Source: Arthrobacter sp. 135MFCol5.1 (GTDB lineage Bacteria > Actinomycetota > Actinomycetes > Actinomycetales > Micrococcaceae). Taken from it: a DNA stretch of 64,000 nt. Made by a program: the position numbers and the translations under genes. Of the stretch, positions 15,463-23,584 are shown piece after piece. Within the stretch, counting starts at the first letter, position 1. Each line of letters begins with the position of its first letter. The notes beneath the pieces were generated by a model that worked only from the letters and a program-made list of their open reading frames with translations, was not told the origin of the DNA and searched no databases. The stretch is taken from the NCBI RefSeq assembly GCF_000374865.1, contig NZ_KB895467.1, positions 32,651 through 96,650 on the forward strand, in the 5' to 3' direction.

Positions 15463-17553
15463 CTACACCACGGTGATGGTGATGACGGAACCCTCCGGGA
15501 CCTTCCGGTTAACCGGTTCCTGGTCCCGGACGGTGCCGAAGAAGCCGCCGAGGATGTTGTTGACCCGGACCTGGAAGCCCAGCGCTTCCAAGGCCTTCCG
15601 CGCGTCTGCAGCCTGCTTGCCGATGAAGCTGGGGACATCCACCATCTTTGGCCCCTTGGAAAGGGTCAGGGTGACCGTCCCGCCGCGGGTCAGTGTCCCG
15701 GTAGCCGGAGTCTGGCTGACCACGGCGCCCTCGGGAACGGATTTGTCGAACACCGCATCGGGTGATGTGTCGGCAGTGAGCCCCGCGGCCTTAATTGCGG
15801 CGACGGCGTCGTCCTTGGCTTTGCCCACGACGGAGGGAACGGGGATCGGCTGCGGTCCCTTGGATACCACCATCTCCACAGGCGTGCCGTGCCGGGCTGG
15901 AGTGCCGGCCGCCGGATTTTGCGAGAGCACCGTGCCGGCCGCGGTTTGGTCGTCATACTGTTCGTTGACCGGGCCCAGCGCCATTTGGGCTGCGTTGAGG
16001 GCGTTCTTCGCGTCCGTCAGGGTTCCGCCCGTGAGTTTGGGCAGGGGGAAGAGCTGCGGTCCCTTCGAGACCAGCAGGGAGACCGGTTGGAATTTCCGGA
16101 TCTCCGTTCCGGCGGACGGATCGCTGCCCACCACCAGCCCGGTGGGCACCTGGTCATCGAAGACATCGCTGGTGGTGGAATGGAAACCCACCCCGTTGAG
16201 CAGCTGCTGGGCCTGCGCCACCGTTTTATTGGCGACGGCCGGCACCTCGGCCGCGGCGCCTGGTCCCATGCCGAAAAACCATCCGGCGCCCGTGGCCAGC
16301 AGGGCGGCAACAATAAGCACGACAATCCACACGATGCCGCGTCGGCGGGGGTTGCCCTCCCGGAGTGTCCGCGCCGGAGTGGCGGCCGCCCGCGCGCGGA
16401 CCTTTTCGTCCTCCCTGTCCGACCGGCGCTGCGCCCGCTTGCTGAGCCGGGGCGGCGGCGCAGTCCAGGCGTCGTCGGCGTCGTCGGGAAGTGCGAGGTC
16501 CGGCCGCCTGGAGTGGAACATCAGGGCTTCCGTAGCAGCCCCGCCGTCCGTGCTGTCCTGCTGCAGCGGTTGCCGTCCGGGGGGATAGCCGGGGGCAGCC
16601 GGCCGTGCGGGGGGGATCAGCGTTGTGGGATTGCTGGCGCGGGCCAGGACCTCGGTCTGGTGCTGGGCCGTTGCTGCTGCAGCTGCGGGCGGCTGCAGGT
16701 CAAGTTCGGCATCCGTGAGGTTGGTCCGGATGTGGCGCAGCTCCTGGAGCAGCGCATTGCCGTCGACCGGCCGGTTTTCCGGATCATTGGCGGTGCACCA
16801 CTGCACCAGCTCATCGACTTCCGCTGCGAGGCCGGGAACCAAGGCCGACGGCGGCCCGACCGTTCCGTTGACATGCTGGTAGGCGACCTGGATGGGGACG
16901 TCACCCTCGAACGGCTGCCGCCCCGTCAGCATTTCGTACAACATGATGCCCACGGAATAGACATCGCTGCGCTCGTCCGCCGGTTGGCCCAGGACCAGCT
17001 CGGGGGAGATATAGGCGACGGTGCCGATCAGCGCACCGGTGCTGGTGGAACTGGTGACCGCGCGGGCCAGGCCGAAATCGCCAATCTTTATCCTGCCGTC
17101 ATCGGCGATCAGGACATTCTCCGGCTTGACGTCCCGGTGGATGAAGCCTGCTGCGTGCGCGGCTCCCAGGCCCTCCACCACGGGGTCGATCAGGGCCAGC
17201 GCCAGCCGCGGCGAGAGGGCGCCCCGTTCCCTGAGGACGTCCCGAAGCGTGTGGCCCTTGATGTACTCCATGACGAGGTAGGCGGTGTTGCCGTCGTTGC
17301 CCTGGTCCAGGACACCCACCACGTGCGGGTGCGAGAGGCGCGCGGCGGCCTTCGCTTCGCGGCCAAGCCTGCCAAGGAAGCTTTCGTCGGCGGCGAGGTG
17401 CGGGTGGAGCACCTTGAGCGCCACTTCGCGGTCCAGCCTCTGGTCGACGGCCAGGTAGACGGTGGACATTCCGCCGCGGGCGAGTCTGGAGGCCACTGCG
17501 TAGCGGTTGTCCACCAGTGTCCCTGCAAGGGGGTCTGTCACGTGTTCCTGCAC
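15463..17553 (-). CDS. pknL: PASTA-domain serine/threonine protein kinase, PknL type
   Basis: A transmembrane eukaryotic-like kinase of 696 residues. The kinase domain spans about 15-275, with the ATP lysine in VALKVL at 47, HRDVKPEN with the catalytic Asp at 141 and DFG at 159-161. A disordered juxtamembrane part with a basic stretch follows, then one helix at about 405-427 and four extracellular PASTA repeats (about 435-696) that bind peptidoglycan or lipid II fragments. Location next to aroG and near an Rv2175c homologue identifies it as the PknL orthologue. Mycobacterial PknL lacks the PASTA part. The GTG at 17553 is 6 bases from a TAGGAT box; an alternative GTG at 17541 has an AGGA site. 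Confidence 0.92.
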   Translation of the reverse strand: MQEHVTDPLAGTLVDNRYAVASRLARGGMSTVYLAVDQRLDREVALKVLHPHLAADESFLGRLGREAKAAARLSHPHVVGVLDQGNDGNTAYLVMEYIKGHTLRDVLRERGALSPRLALALIDPVVEGLGAAHAAGFIHRDVKPENVLIADDGRIKIGDFGLARAVTSSTSTGALIGTVAYISPELVLGQPADERSDVYSVGIMLYEMLTGRQPFEGDVPIQVAYQHVNGTVGPPSALVPGLAAEVDELVQWCTANDPENRPVDGNALLQELRHIRTNLTDAELDLQPPAAAAATAQHQTEVLARASNPTTLIPPARPAAPGYPPGRQPLQQDSTDGGAATEALMFHSRRPDLALPDDADDAWTAPPPRLSKRAQRRSDREDEKVRARAAATPARTLREGNPRRRGIVWIVVLIVAALLATGAGWFFGMGPGAAAEVPAVANKTVAQAQQLLNGVGFHSTTSDVFDDQVPTGLVVGSDPSAGTEIRKFQPVSLLVSKGPQLFPLPKLTGGTLTDAKNALNAAQMALGPVNEQYDDQTAAGTVLSQNPAAGTPARHGTPVEMVVSKGPQPIPVPSVVGKAKDDAVAAIKAAGLTADTSPDAVFDKSVPEGAVVSQTPATGTLTRGGTVTLTLSKGPKMVDVPSFIGKQAADARKALEALGFQVRVNNILGGFFGTVRDQEPVNRKVPEGSVITITVV

Positions 17554-17559
17554 CTTACG

Positions 17560-17565
17560 ATCCTA
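17560..17565 (-). promoter_or_regulatory. -10 box of a probable leaderless promoter (pknL)
   Basis: On the minus strand, TAGGAT lies 6 bases before the GTG at 17553, consistent with a leaderless transcript. Confidence 0.5.
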
Positions 17566-17595
17566 ATCCCGCGGCAAAAGGCATCCGAAACGGAA

Positions 17596-17627
17596 GCGGG
17601 TCCGAACCGGTAACGGTTCGGACCCGC
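17596..17627 (-). terminator. Terminator after the LysM/transglycosylase gene
   Basis: Perfect 14-bp stem: GCGGGTCCGAACCG (17596-17609) and CGGTTCGGACCCGC (17614-17627) around GTAA. It separates the LysM gene from pknL, which reads in the same direction. Confidence 0.85.
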
Positions 17628-17661
17628 GGTGTTTCATCCGGAGCCGGTGATGCCCGGGGGC

Positions 17662-19068
17662 TCAGCTGTAGTTTTTCTGGTTTGCCTTGATAGCGGCTAC
17701 GTAGGCCTTGGTGTCGTCGTACATTCCGTACTTGCTCACCGAGTACTGGCCTTGGTAGTACCCGGCGATGGCCGTGTCCTGGTCCTTGCTGGTTGCCAGC
17801 AACTGGCGAAGGATGGCGATGCCTGCCGTCGCGTTGTCGTAAGGGTCGAGCAGGTTCAGCTTGCGCCCGACCAAGTCGGATGCCCACTGCCCGGAGCTGG
17901 GAATGACCTGCATGGTTCCGATCGCGTTCGCAGGTGACACGGCCCGCTGGTTGAAGCCTGACTCCTGGTAGGCAAAGGCGAGGGCCAGCGAAGTATCCAC
18001 GCCCATTCGACGGGCGGTATCCGCCACGATGTTCTTCATTTCATCCCTCGAAGGGACGGGGGACGCGTTGAGGAGGGCTTTGTTCTCGTTGGCCGAACTC
18101 ACGACCGCTGCCGGGTAGCTGAAGCCGAGGAAGGTGCTGGGGACCAGGGGAGCGGGGGCAGGCTGCGGGGCTGCGGGGGCGGGCTGCGGGCCTGCCTGTC
18201 CGGCGCCGCCGGGGATGACCAGTTTGCTGCCGGGGTAGATGACGGTGGTCATGCTCAACTGGTTCGCGGAGAGCAGGTCCGACAACTTGACCCCGTGCCG
18301 GGAGGCAATGGCTGAGAGGGTGTCACCGGCCTTGATCGTGTAGGAACCAGAGGCCGGAGCGGACGTGACGGCCAAGGCGGGTGCAGGAGCAGCCGGGGCG
18401 GGAGCCGCCGGTGCCGGTGCAGCAGGGGCGGGAGCGGCGTTTCCGGCGCTGACCTTGATCTTCTGGCCCGGGTAGATGATGGAGCGCATCGACAGGTTGT
18501 TCCAGGCAAAGACGTCGGAGAGGCCCACATTGTGCCGCGCGGCAATGGCACCCAAGGTGTCTCCAGGCTTCACCGTATAGGTTGCGCCGCCCGGGGCTGC
18601 CGGTGCTGCCGGAGCCTGCGCTGCCGGAGCCGGCGAGGGGGCTGCCGGTGCTGCCGAGCCGGACAGTTTGATCTTCTGGCCGGGGTAAATGATGGTGTTC
18701 GGCTGGAGGTTGTTCAGCTTGAGGATTTCCCCTGTGTCCAGTCCGAAGCGGCCGGCGATCGCGCTCACGGTGTCGCCCCGGACGATGGTGTACTCCGCAG
18801 GGGGCGCCGGCTGTGCGGGCTGCAGGGTGGCCGGAATGGTGGTGGAGACAGAAGAGGCGGGGATGACCGCGCCGGAAACCTGGGCAGCTGCCTGGGCTTT
18901 CATGGCCGCTGCAAGGCTGCTGGGAATGGTGCGTACCGGCTGCGCTGCCGCTGCGGGTTGGGCAAGGGCCAAGGATGACAGGACAACCGCTGGCAGTGCC
19001 GCGGTGGTGGCGGCAATCATCGGCAGGCTCGGCTTGGGGGGCTGCTTGGGCGAGCGGGACATCGACAT
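17662..19068 (-). CDS. Secreted LysM-repeat lytic transglycosylase-like protein
   Basis: A 468-residue exported cell-wall protein. A basic N-terminus and a hydrophobic segment of about 25 residues (ATTAALPAVVLSSLALAQPA) form a signal peptide. Three LysM domains follow, each starting with YTIVRGDT, YTVKPGDT or YTIKAGDT and ending near IIYPGQKI or VIYPGSKL, separated by Pro/Ala linkers. A C-terminal SLT-type transglycosylase domain contains the catalytic glutamate in AYQESGFN and the AIGTMQVIP segment. It probably binds and cleaves peptidoglycan glycan strands. ATG at 19068 is chosen because an AGGA site precedes it. Its place between pknL and the Rv2175c homologue suggests envelope-linked regulation. 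Confidence 0.9.
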   Translation of the reverse strand: MSMSRSPKQPPKPSLPMIAATTAALPAVVLSSLALAQPAAAAQPVRTIPSSLAAAMKAQAAAQVSGAVIPASSVSTTIPATLQPAQPAPPAEYTIVRGDTVSAIAGRFGLDTGEILKLNNLQPNTIIYPGQKIKLSGSAAPAAPSPAPAAQAPAAPAAPGGATYTVKPGDTLGAIAARHNVGLSDVFAWNNLSMRSIIYPGQKIKVSAGNAAPAPAAPAPAAPAPAAPAPALAVTSAPASGSYTIKAGDTLSAIASRHGVKLSDLLSANQLSMTTVIYPGSKLVIPGGAGQAGPQPAPAAPQPAPAPLVPSTFLGFSYPAAVVSSANENKALLNASPVPSRDEMKNIVADTARRMGVDTSLALAFAYQESGFNQRAVSPANAIGTMQVIPSSGQWASDLVGRKLNLLDPYDNATAGIAILRQLLATSKDQDTAIAGYYQGQYSVSKYGMYDDTKAYVAAIKANQKNYS

Positions 19069-19316
19069 GGAAAGAATCCTCTTCTCAACTGCGGGCGCGG
19101 ACGCGGGCGGGGATGCCGCTGTCAATCTTGATACTACTGTGACTTAAGTTATTCGTGTTACAACTGTGATCAAAGTGAATCTCTCACGAATTTGCGATTA
19201 GCACAAGAAGCCGGAGAATGCCCGGAATGGCCACTTTCATGGAGTGTCCCGGGGCGGCCAGGCAAATGAATTGCCCCGACTAGGCGACAAGGTACGCAGC
19301 GTGGCAACCTTGGTCC
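19069..19316. other. Intergenic region between divergent LysM and Rv2175c-type genes
   Basis: 248 bp, locally more A/T-rich than the surroundings around 19135-19195. A 6-bp inverted repeat, TTCGTG (19152-19157) and CACGAA (19185-19190), is the only symmetric element I see. No riboswitch fold was recognised in either direction. It presumably carries the two divergent promoters. Confidence 0.4.
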
Positions 19317-19670
19317 GTGAGTAATGTAGAAAACCTGGTGGGTGAGTGGTTGCCGCTGCCCGACGTCGCACGTTTGTTGGATGTTTCCGTCACGAAGGTC
19401 CATGGCCTGATTGACGACCATGCTTTGGCCGCGGTGCGGGTTGGGGAGCGGAAGATCCGTTCGGTTCCCGCAGAATTCATCCAGGATGGCCAGGTAGTGG
19501 ACAGCCTTAAAGGCACCATTGTGGTGCTCTCCGATGCAGGTTATTCGGATGAAGACCTCATTGTGTGGCTGTTTACCGCCGATGAATCATTGCGCGGCCG
19601 CCCTATTGATGCATTGCGGGAAGGCCGCAAGACGGAAATCAGGCGCAGGGCCCAAACTCTCGCCTGGTAA
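19317..19670 (+). CDS. Rv2175c family DNA-binding protein
   Basis: A 117-residue protein with an N-terminal helix-turn-helix (WLPLPDVARLLDVSVTKVHG at 11-30, then VRVGERKIRSVP) and a C-terminal helical domain ending in basic residues. The family founder, Rv2175c of M. tuberculosis, is a DNA-binding substrate of PknL. Here pknL is two genes away, so the pairing is retained. The acceptor in the tuberculosis protein is Thr9; this protein has no Thr in its first 20 residues, so phosphorylation at that site is unlikely. GTG start at 19317; target genes unknown. Confidence 0.88.
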   Translation: MSNVENLVGEWLPLPDVARLLDVSVTKVHGLIDDHALAAVRVGERKIRSVPAEFIQDGQVVDSLKGTIVVLSDAGYSDEDLIVWLFTADESLRGRPIDALREGRKTEIRRRAQTLAW

Positions 19671-19679
19671 ATTGCCGCT

Positions 19680-20774
19680 TTAGGAGGCTCGGCTGACGGT
19701 TGCTTCAGCCAGCCTCCGCAGGGCGGTCTTGGGCAGGTCTTCCAGTTCGAGTTCCTCGAGGGCATCAAATGCCGCGGCACCGAATTCCCCGATCAGGACC
19801 TCCGTAGCCTGCAGCGCGCCGGAATCCTCGATGATCCGCCTGATGTCGAGGATGTCCGCCTCGGAAAGATCGGGGCTGCCGAGGCTGGCGTCGATAAAGG
19901 CCGACTCCGCGGGTGATGCCTGGTCCAGGGCCAGCGCCACCAGGACCGTGCGCTTGCCCTCCCTTAAATCGTCCCCCGCGGGCTTGCCCGTGGTCAGCGG
20001 ATCGCCGAATACCCCCAGGACGTCGTCGCGGAGCTGGAATGCTTCGCCGAGCGGCAGGGCGAACGCCGAGTAGCCGCGGAGCAGCTCGTTGGACGCTCCA
20101 GCCAAGGCTCCGCCCAGTGCCAGCGGATGTTCGGTGGAGTACTTGGCGCTCTTGAACCGGATGATGGACTGGGCCCTGCCGACCGCTCCGGCGCGGTCCC
20201 GGACCGGCCCTGCCACTTCCTCTAGGATGTCCAGGTACTGTCCGGCCATTACCTCGGCGCGCATGAGGTTGAAGATCAGCCGTGCCCTGCTGCCTGAGGC
20301 TGCACGCTCGCCGATGTCGGTGAACGCTTCCTCGCTGAAGGACAGGCAAAGGTCGCCGGCAAGGATGGCTGCTGCCTGGCCGAAGCGTTCGCCGTCCAGG
20401 GCCCAGCCCTGCGCGGTATGCAGCTGGCTGAAACGCCGGTGCACGCTGGGACCGCCACGCCGGGTGTCCGAACGGTCGATGATGTCATCGTGGATCAGGG
20501 CAGCGGCCTGGAACAATTCAAGGGCGGCACCTGCCGTCACAACCTGGCTGGCTCCGGCCTCCCCGCCGGCGCCGCGCCAGCCCCAGTAGCACATGAGCGC
20601 CCGCAGGCGCTTGCCGCCGGTGACCAGGTTCGAGATGGAGCCCATGATGGGCTCGATGTCCGGCGAGATGCCGGACATGATGGACTGTCGCTTGGTCAGG
20701 AAGCCGGTCAGTTCGCCGGCCACTCCCGCCACGAAGTCTGCCTGTTCATTCCTCAGCTGCTCCGCGGCCGTCAC
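19680..20774 (-). CDS. Polyprenyl synthetase family protein (geranylgeranyl/farnesyl-type diphosphate synthase)
   Basis: A trans-prenyltransferase of 364 residues that extends allylic diphosphates with isopentenyl diphosphate. GKRLRA is at 54-59, the first aspartate-rich motif DDIID at 96-100, and the second, RDDVLGVFGD, near 250. Product length cannot be decided from sequence. The corresponding mycobacterial locus carries idsA2. The product may feed carotenoids, menaquinone or, through further elongation, the polyprenyl carrier of wall synthesis. GTG at 20774 overlaps the stop of the upstream lipoprotein gene by four bases (GTGA), so the two are coupled. Confidence 0.9.
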   Translation of the reverse strand: MTAAEQLRNEQADFVAGVAGELTGFLTKRQSIMSGISPDIEPIMGSISNLVTGGKRLRALMCYWGWRGAGGEAGASQVVTAGAALELFQAAALIHDDIIDRSDTRRGGPSVHRRFSQLHTAQGWALDGERFGQAAAILAGDLCLSFSEEAFTDIGERAASGSRARLIFNLMRAEVMAGQYLDILEEVAGPVRDRAGAVGRAQSIIRFKSAKYSTEHPLALGGALAGASNELLRGYSAFALPLGEAFQLRDDVLGVFGDPLTTGKPAGDDLREGKRTVLVALALDQASPAESAFIDASLGSPDLSEADILDIRRIIEDSGALQATEVLIGEFGAAAFDALEELELEDLPKTALRRLAEATVSRAS

Positions 20775-21295
20775 TTGGCCGACTCAGCTGCGACGTTCGC
20801 GCCGATCGTGAACGTGGAAACGCCGGAAGCCTCCACCACCGCGAGGTTCACGGTCTCATTGTCGCCACGGACGAAGTCCTTGGAAGCAACCCCGCCCACG
20901 GTATCGCCCGGCACCGCCTTGAAGCCCTGGCCTTCGAGGGCCTTGGTGTAGAAGTCGATGACGGCGCTGGTGGGAGCCGATACCGTGCCCACCAGCGCGG
21001 CCGTTGCCGGGGTGGATGCCTTGTCAAAGCTGCTGGACACCACCGTGGCCCCGGTCATCAGGGGAAGAAGCTGCTGGGGAAATCCTTCGACGACGGCGCC
21101 GACCGTTGCCGACGTGTTGGGGGATGCCGACGGGCTGGGCGAGGCCGTGAGGGTGGACTGCGTGGCGGCAATGGAAGCGGTCTGGGAGGACTCTGCCTGG
21201 CCTGACGGGGCTTGGCTGCACGCGGCAAGGGCGAGGACCCCGACGGCGGCAAGCGCGGCCAGGCCAGCTGGCTTGAAGTTTCCAATAACCGTCAC
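20771..21295 (-). CDS. Putative lipoprotein of unknown function
   Basis: A 174-residue exported protein with a signal sequence and lipobox LAAC, lipidated cysteine at residue 26, then a Ser/Thr/Ala/Pro-rich linker and a compact domain of about 110 residues with no family I can name. GTG at 21295 is supported by an AGGAGG site nine bases upstream. The stop overlaps the start of the prenyl synthetase gene, so a membrane- or envelope-related role is possible. It is predicted to sit on the outer face of the membrane. Confidence 0.8.
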   Translation of the reverse strand: MTVIGNFKPAGLAALAAVGVLALAACSQAPSGQAESSQTASIAATQSTLTASPSPSASPNTSATVGAVVEGFPQQLLPLMTGATVVSSSFDKASTPATAALVGTVSAPTSAVIDFYTKALEGQGFKAVPGDTVGGVASKDFVRGDNETVNLAVVEASGVSTFTIGANVAAESAK

Positions 21296-21372
21296 AGAGA
21301 CTTTCCTCCTGGTGTTGTGGGCGGAATCAGCCTCCAGTTTAGCCAGCCTCCGGAGGGGGCGGCGCAAACCGA

Positions 21373-21378
21373 TAGGAT
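21373..21378 (+). promoter_or_regulatory. -10 box of a probable leaderless promoter (dinB)
   Basis: TAGGAT lies 7 bases before the GTG at 21386. The AGGA within it could also act as a weak ribosome site, so the leaderless reading is less secure here. Confidence 0.4.
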
Positions 21379-21385
21379 TGCAGCC

Positions 21386-22633
21386 GTGGTGCCCGCAGGT
21401 ATGAACCAGCCAGCCGCCGCGCCCCTTCCGGGCCGCCGGCGTTCCTGCATCATGCATGTGGACATGGATGCCTTCTTTGTCTCTGTCGAACTCCGTACCC
21501 GCCCCGAACTCCGCGGCAAGCCCGTGATCGTTGGGTTCCCGGGGGAACGGTCCGTGGTCCTGTCGGGTTCCTATGAAGCCCGGGCTTTTGGAGTGAAGTC
21601 TGCGATGCCCATGGCCGTGGCGATGCGGATGTGCCCGCAGGCCGTGGTGATTGAACCCCGGCACAAGCTCTACTACGAGGTCTCCGGGCAGCTGATGGCG
21701 ATTTTCGAATCCATCACCGGGCTCGTGGAGCCGTTGAGTGTTGACGAAGCCTTCCTTGACGTCACCGGTGCGCTGCGCCGGCTGGGGCCGCCCCGGGGGA
21801 TCGGGGAGCTGATCCGGCGCAGGGTGGCCTCGGAGCTGGGGATCACCGCCTCGGTGGGGATAGCGGAAACGAAGTTCGTGGCCAAGATCGCCTCCACCCG
21901 GTGCAAGCCCGACGGGCTCCTGATGATTGGGCCCGACGAAACCGTTCCGTACCTCCACAGCCTCCCGGTTGGCGCACTGTGGGGCGTCGGCGCCAAGACG
22001 GGTGAGGCGCTGGCGAACATGGGCATCAAGACCGTGGCCGACGTCGCGGCAACCCCGGTCTCCTCGCTAAAGAAGGTCCTGGGCGCCGCCGGGGAACACG
22101 TGCACCAGCTCGCCTGGGGCATTGACCCCCGTCCCGTGACCCCGGTGCGGCTGGAAAAGAGCATCGGGGCGGAAGAGACGTTCGCCGTGGATACGGCCGA
22201 CGACGCGCTCCTGAGGCGGGAACTGCTCCGGCTGTCCCACCGGACGGCGACGCGGCTGCGCAGCTCGGGCATGGTGGCGCGGACCGTAGCCTTGAAGCTC
22301 CGGTTTGCAGACTTCTCCACCATCACCCGCAGCAGGACGGTCCACACCCCGGTCGACAGCGCCCAGCTGATCTATGCGGTGGTACTCCAGCTGTTGGAGT
22401 CCCTTGGAACCAGGGCAATGACCGTGCGGCTCGTGGGGGTCCGGGCCGAACAGCTTGAGGAAGCGGCGCGGACCTCGCTGCAGCTGAGCATCGACCGCAG
22501 GGATGAGAACTGGCGGGCCGCCGAGCAGGCGCTGGACGAGGTAACGCGCAGGTTTGGCAGCAAGTCTGTCCTGCCCGCACGCCTGATGGAGCCGGACATC
22601 CCTTCAGGGGACGGAACGGCAGGTCCGGCCTGA
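21386..22633 (+). CDS. dinB: DNA polymerase IV (Y family)
   Basis: A translesion polymerase of 415 residues. The palm motif HVDMDAFFVSVE places the first catalytic aspartate at 26, and SVDEAFLD gives Asp120 and Glu121. The helix-hairpin-helix and little-finger regions follow and no beta-clamp motif is obvious in the tail. The GTG at 21386 is placed by the TAGGAT box; an ATG at 21401 is possible. No LexA-type operator was recognised upstream, so SOS control is not supported by what I see. The adjacent genes are unrelated. Confidence 0.93.
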   Translation: MVPAGMNQPAAAPLPGRRRSCIMHVDMDAFFVSVELRTRPELRGKPVIVGFPGERSVVLSGSYEARAFGVKSAMPMAVAMRMCPQAVVIEPRHKLYYEVSGQLMAIFESITGLVEPLSVDEAFLDVTGALRRLGPPRGIGELIRRRVASELGITASVGIAETKFVAKIASTRCKPDGLLMIGPDETVPYLHSLPVGALWGVGAKTGEALANMGIKTVADVAATPVSSLKKVLGAAGEHVHQLAWGIDPRPVTPVRLEKSIGAEETFAVDTADDALLRRELLRLSHRTATRLRSSGMVARTVALKLRFADFSTITRSRTVHTPVDSAQLIYAVVLQLLESLGTRAMTVRLVGVRAEQLEEAARTSLQLSIDRRDENWRAAEQALDEVTRRFGSKSVLPARLMEPDIPSGDGTAGPA

Positions 22634-22880
22634 CCGCCGAAGTCATTGCCGTCTTTCAGATCAGGCCTCAACAATCTATCCTTGGATATACATAGTTTTC
22701 GAGTGAATGGACTTACTGCCGGACCCTCTTGGACATGCTCCCGCCCCCGCGACTGCATGTAAGGTTCCCGTCTTGGCCGCCGCCGGCCGGACGGGAACTT
22801 TCCAGCTACAGCAGACGTTTTAGGGGTCAGAAGTAGTGGCTGGGATCAGCCCGGACGTTGGCCTACAAAAGGAGGTCGTG

Positions 22881-23252
22881 ATGCCGCTGTCGGAGCACGA
22901 ACAGAAGCTGCTTGAGCAGCTTGAGAAGCAGCTTCACGAGGACGATCCGAAGTTCGCGAACTCGATGGGTTCGGACCCCGGGCGGTCATGGTCCACGAGG
23001 CACGTGGTCATCGGAGTCCTGTGCGCGCTTGCCGGCGTCTTCCTGTTACTGGTTGGCGTCACCCTGCAGAACATTTTCGTCGGCGTCCTGGGCTTTGTGG
23101 TCATGGGCGGCGGAGTATATTTTGCCACCATGCGCAGTTCCCGGGGCCGCCCTGGTTCCAAGGCCGGAACGGGAAAGGCCGGCAAGCCCCGGAGTTCCTT
23201 CATGAGCAGCCTCGAGGAACGATGGGACGAGCGCCGCAGGGGAGAGTCCTGA
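22881..23252 (+). CDS. DUF3040 membrane protein
   Basis: A 123-residue protein opening with MPLSEHEQKLLEQLEKQL, the signature of the DUF3040 family. Two transmembrane helices follow at about 41-62 and 66-84, then a basic tail. The ATG is preceded by a strong GGAGG site at 22869-22873. The gene lies directly upstream of the dcw cluster in many actinobacteria, but a terminator separates it from mraZ here. Function is unknown. The 247-bp gap before it (22634-22880) shows nothing recognisable beyond its ribosome site. Confidence 0.88.
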   Translation: MPLSEHEQKLLEQLEKQLHEDDPKFANSMGSDPGRSWSTRHVVIGVLCALAGVFLLLVGVTLQNIFVGVLGFVVMGGGVYFATMRSSRGRPGSKAGTGKAGKPRSSFMSSLEERWDERRRGES

Positions 23253-23317
23253 GCGGCCTCCCGGCTACGCCGCCCCGCCCCTCCATTTCGCTCCCCTGAC
23301 GTTGGGGAATCGCACGT

Positions 23318-23341
23318 AAAGGCCCGCTTCGGCGGGCCTTT
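23318..23341 (+). terminator. Terminator between the DUF3040 gene and mraZ
   Basis: AAAGGCCCGC (23318-23327), loop TTCG, GCGGGCCTTT (23332-23341), followed by a T-rich stretch. A classic intrinsic terminator that isolates the dcw cluster from upstream transcription. Confidence 0.92.
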
Positions 23342-23400
23342 CCTTGTTTAACCGGCGGGTGGCCGCCTCATGGTCCCGAGTGGGCCGGTTTCGGGTAAAA

Positions 23401-23522
23401 GTCCTCCACTTTCCACCACCAGGGCATTTTCCGCATCTTTTCAGGGGTGACATCCCATAAACGCGGCGCTGGAAAGGCCGTTTTGCGTTGACTGTGGTGG
23501 AAAGTGGAGTAATGTGGAGGAC
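23401..23522 (+). promoter_or_regulatory. mraZ control region with a perfect 16-bp inverted repeat
   Basis: CTCCACTTTCCACCAC at 23404-23419 is the exact reverse complement of GTGGTGGAAAGTGGAG at 23494-23509, with 74 bases between them. The right arm continues with a further GTGGAG at 23514-23519, ten bases after the GTGGAG at 23504-23509. The AAAGTGG core resembles the repeated AAAGTG(T/G) boxes described for MraZ in mollicutes, so these are good candidates for MraZ operators controlling the dcw operon. MraZ binding is inference. Confidence 0.65.
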
Positions 23523-23584
23523 ATAAGAGGGTGGTTGCAACACAGGGGATGTGCAGTTCCTGACGGCGGACAGGCGGTGGGCCA

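Noticed and set aside
18130..18440. Apparent DNA repeat array (Ala/Pro codons) in the LysM gene
   Set aside because: It is the coding sequence of Pro/Ala linkers between LysM domains, not a CRISPR or mobile repeat; the units are irregular and in frame.
19161..19190. CRP/GlxR-like palindrome near TGTGATCAAAGTGA
   Set aside because: The half-sites do not fit TGTGA-N6-TCACA with correct spacing; the match is no better than chance.
19069..19316. Possible c-di-AMP (ydaO-type) riboswitch before the LysM wall hydrolase gene
   Set aside because: Such riboswitches often precede wall hydrolases in actinobacteria, but I could not find the conserved core or the expected helices in this gap in either orientation.
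21296..21385. LexA operator for SOS control of dinB
   Set aside because: No GAAC-N4-GTTC-like palindrome was seen in the short gap upstream of dinB.
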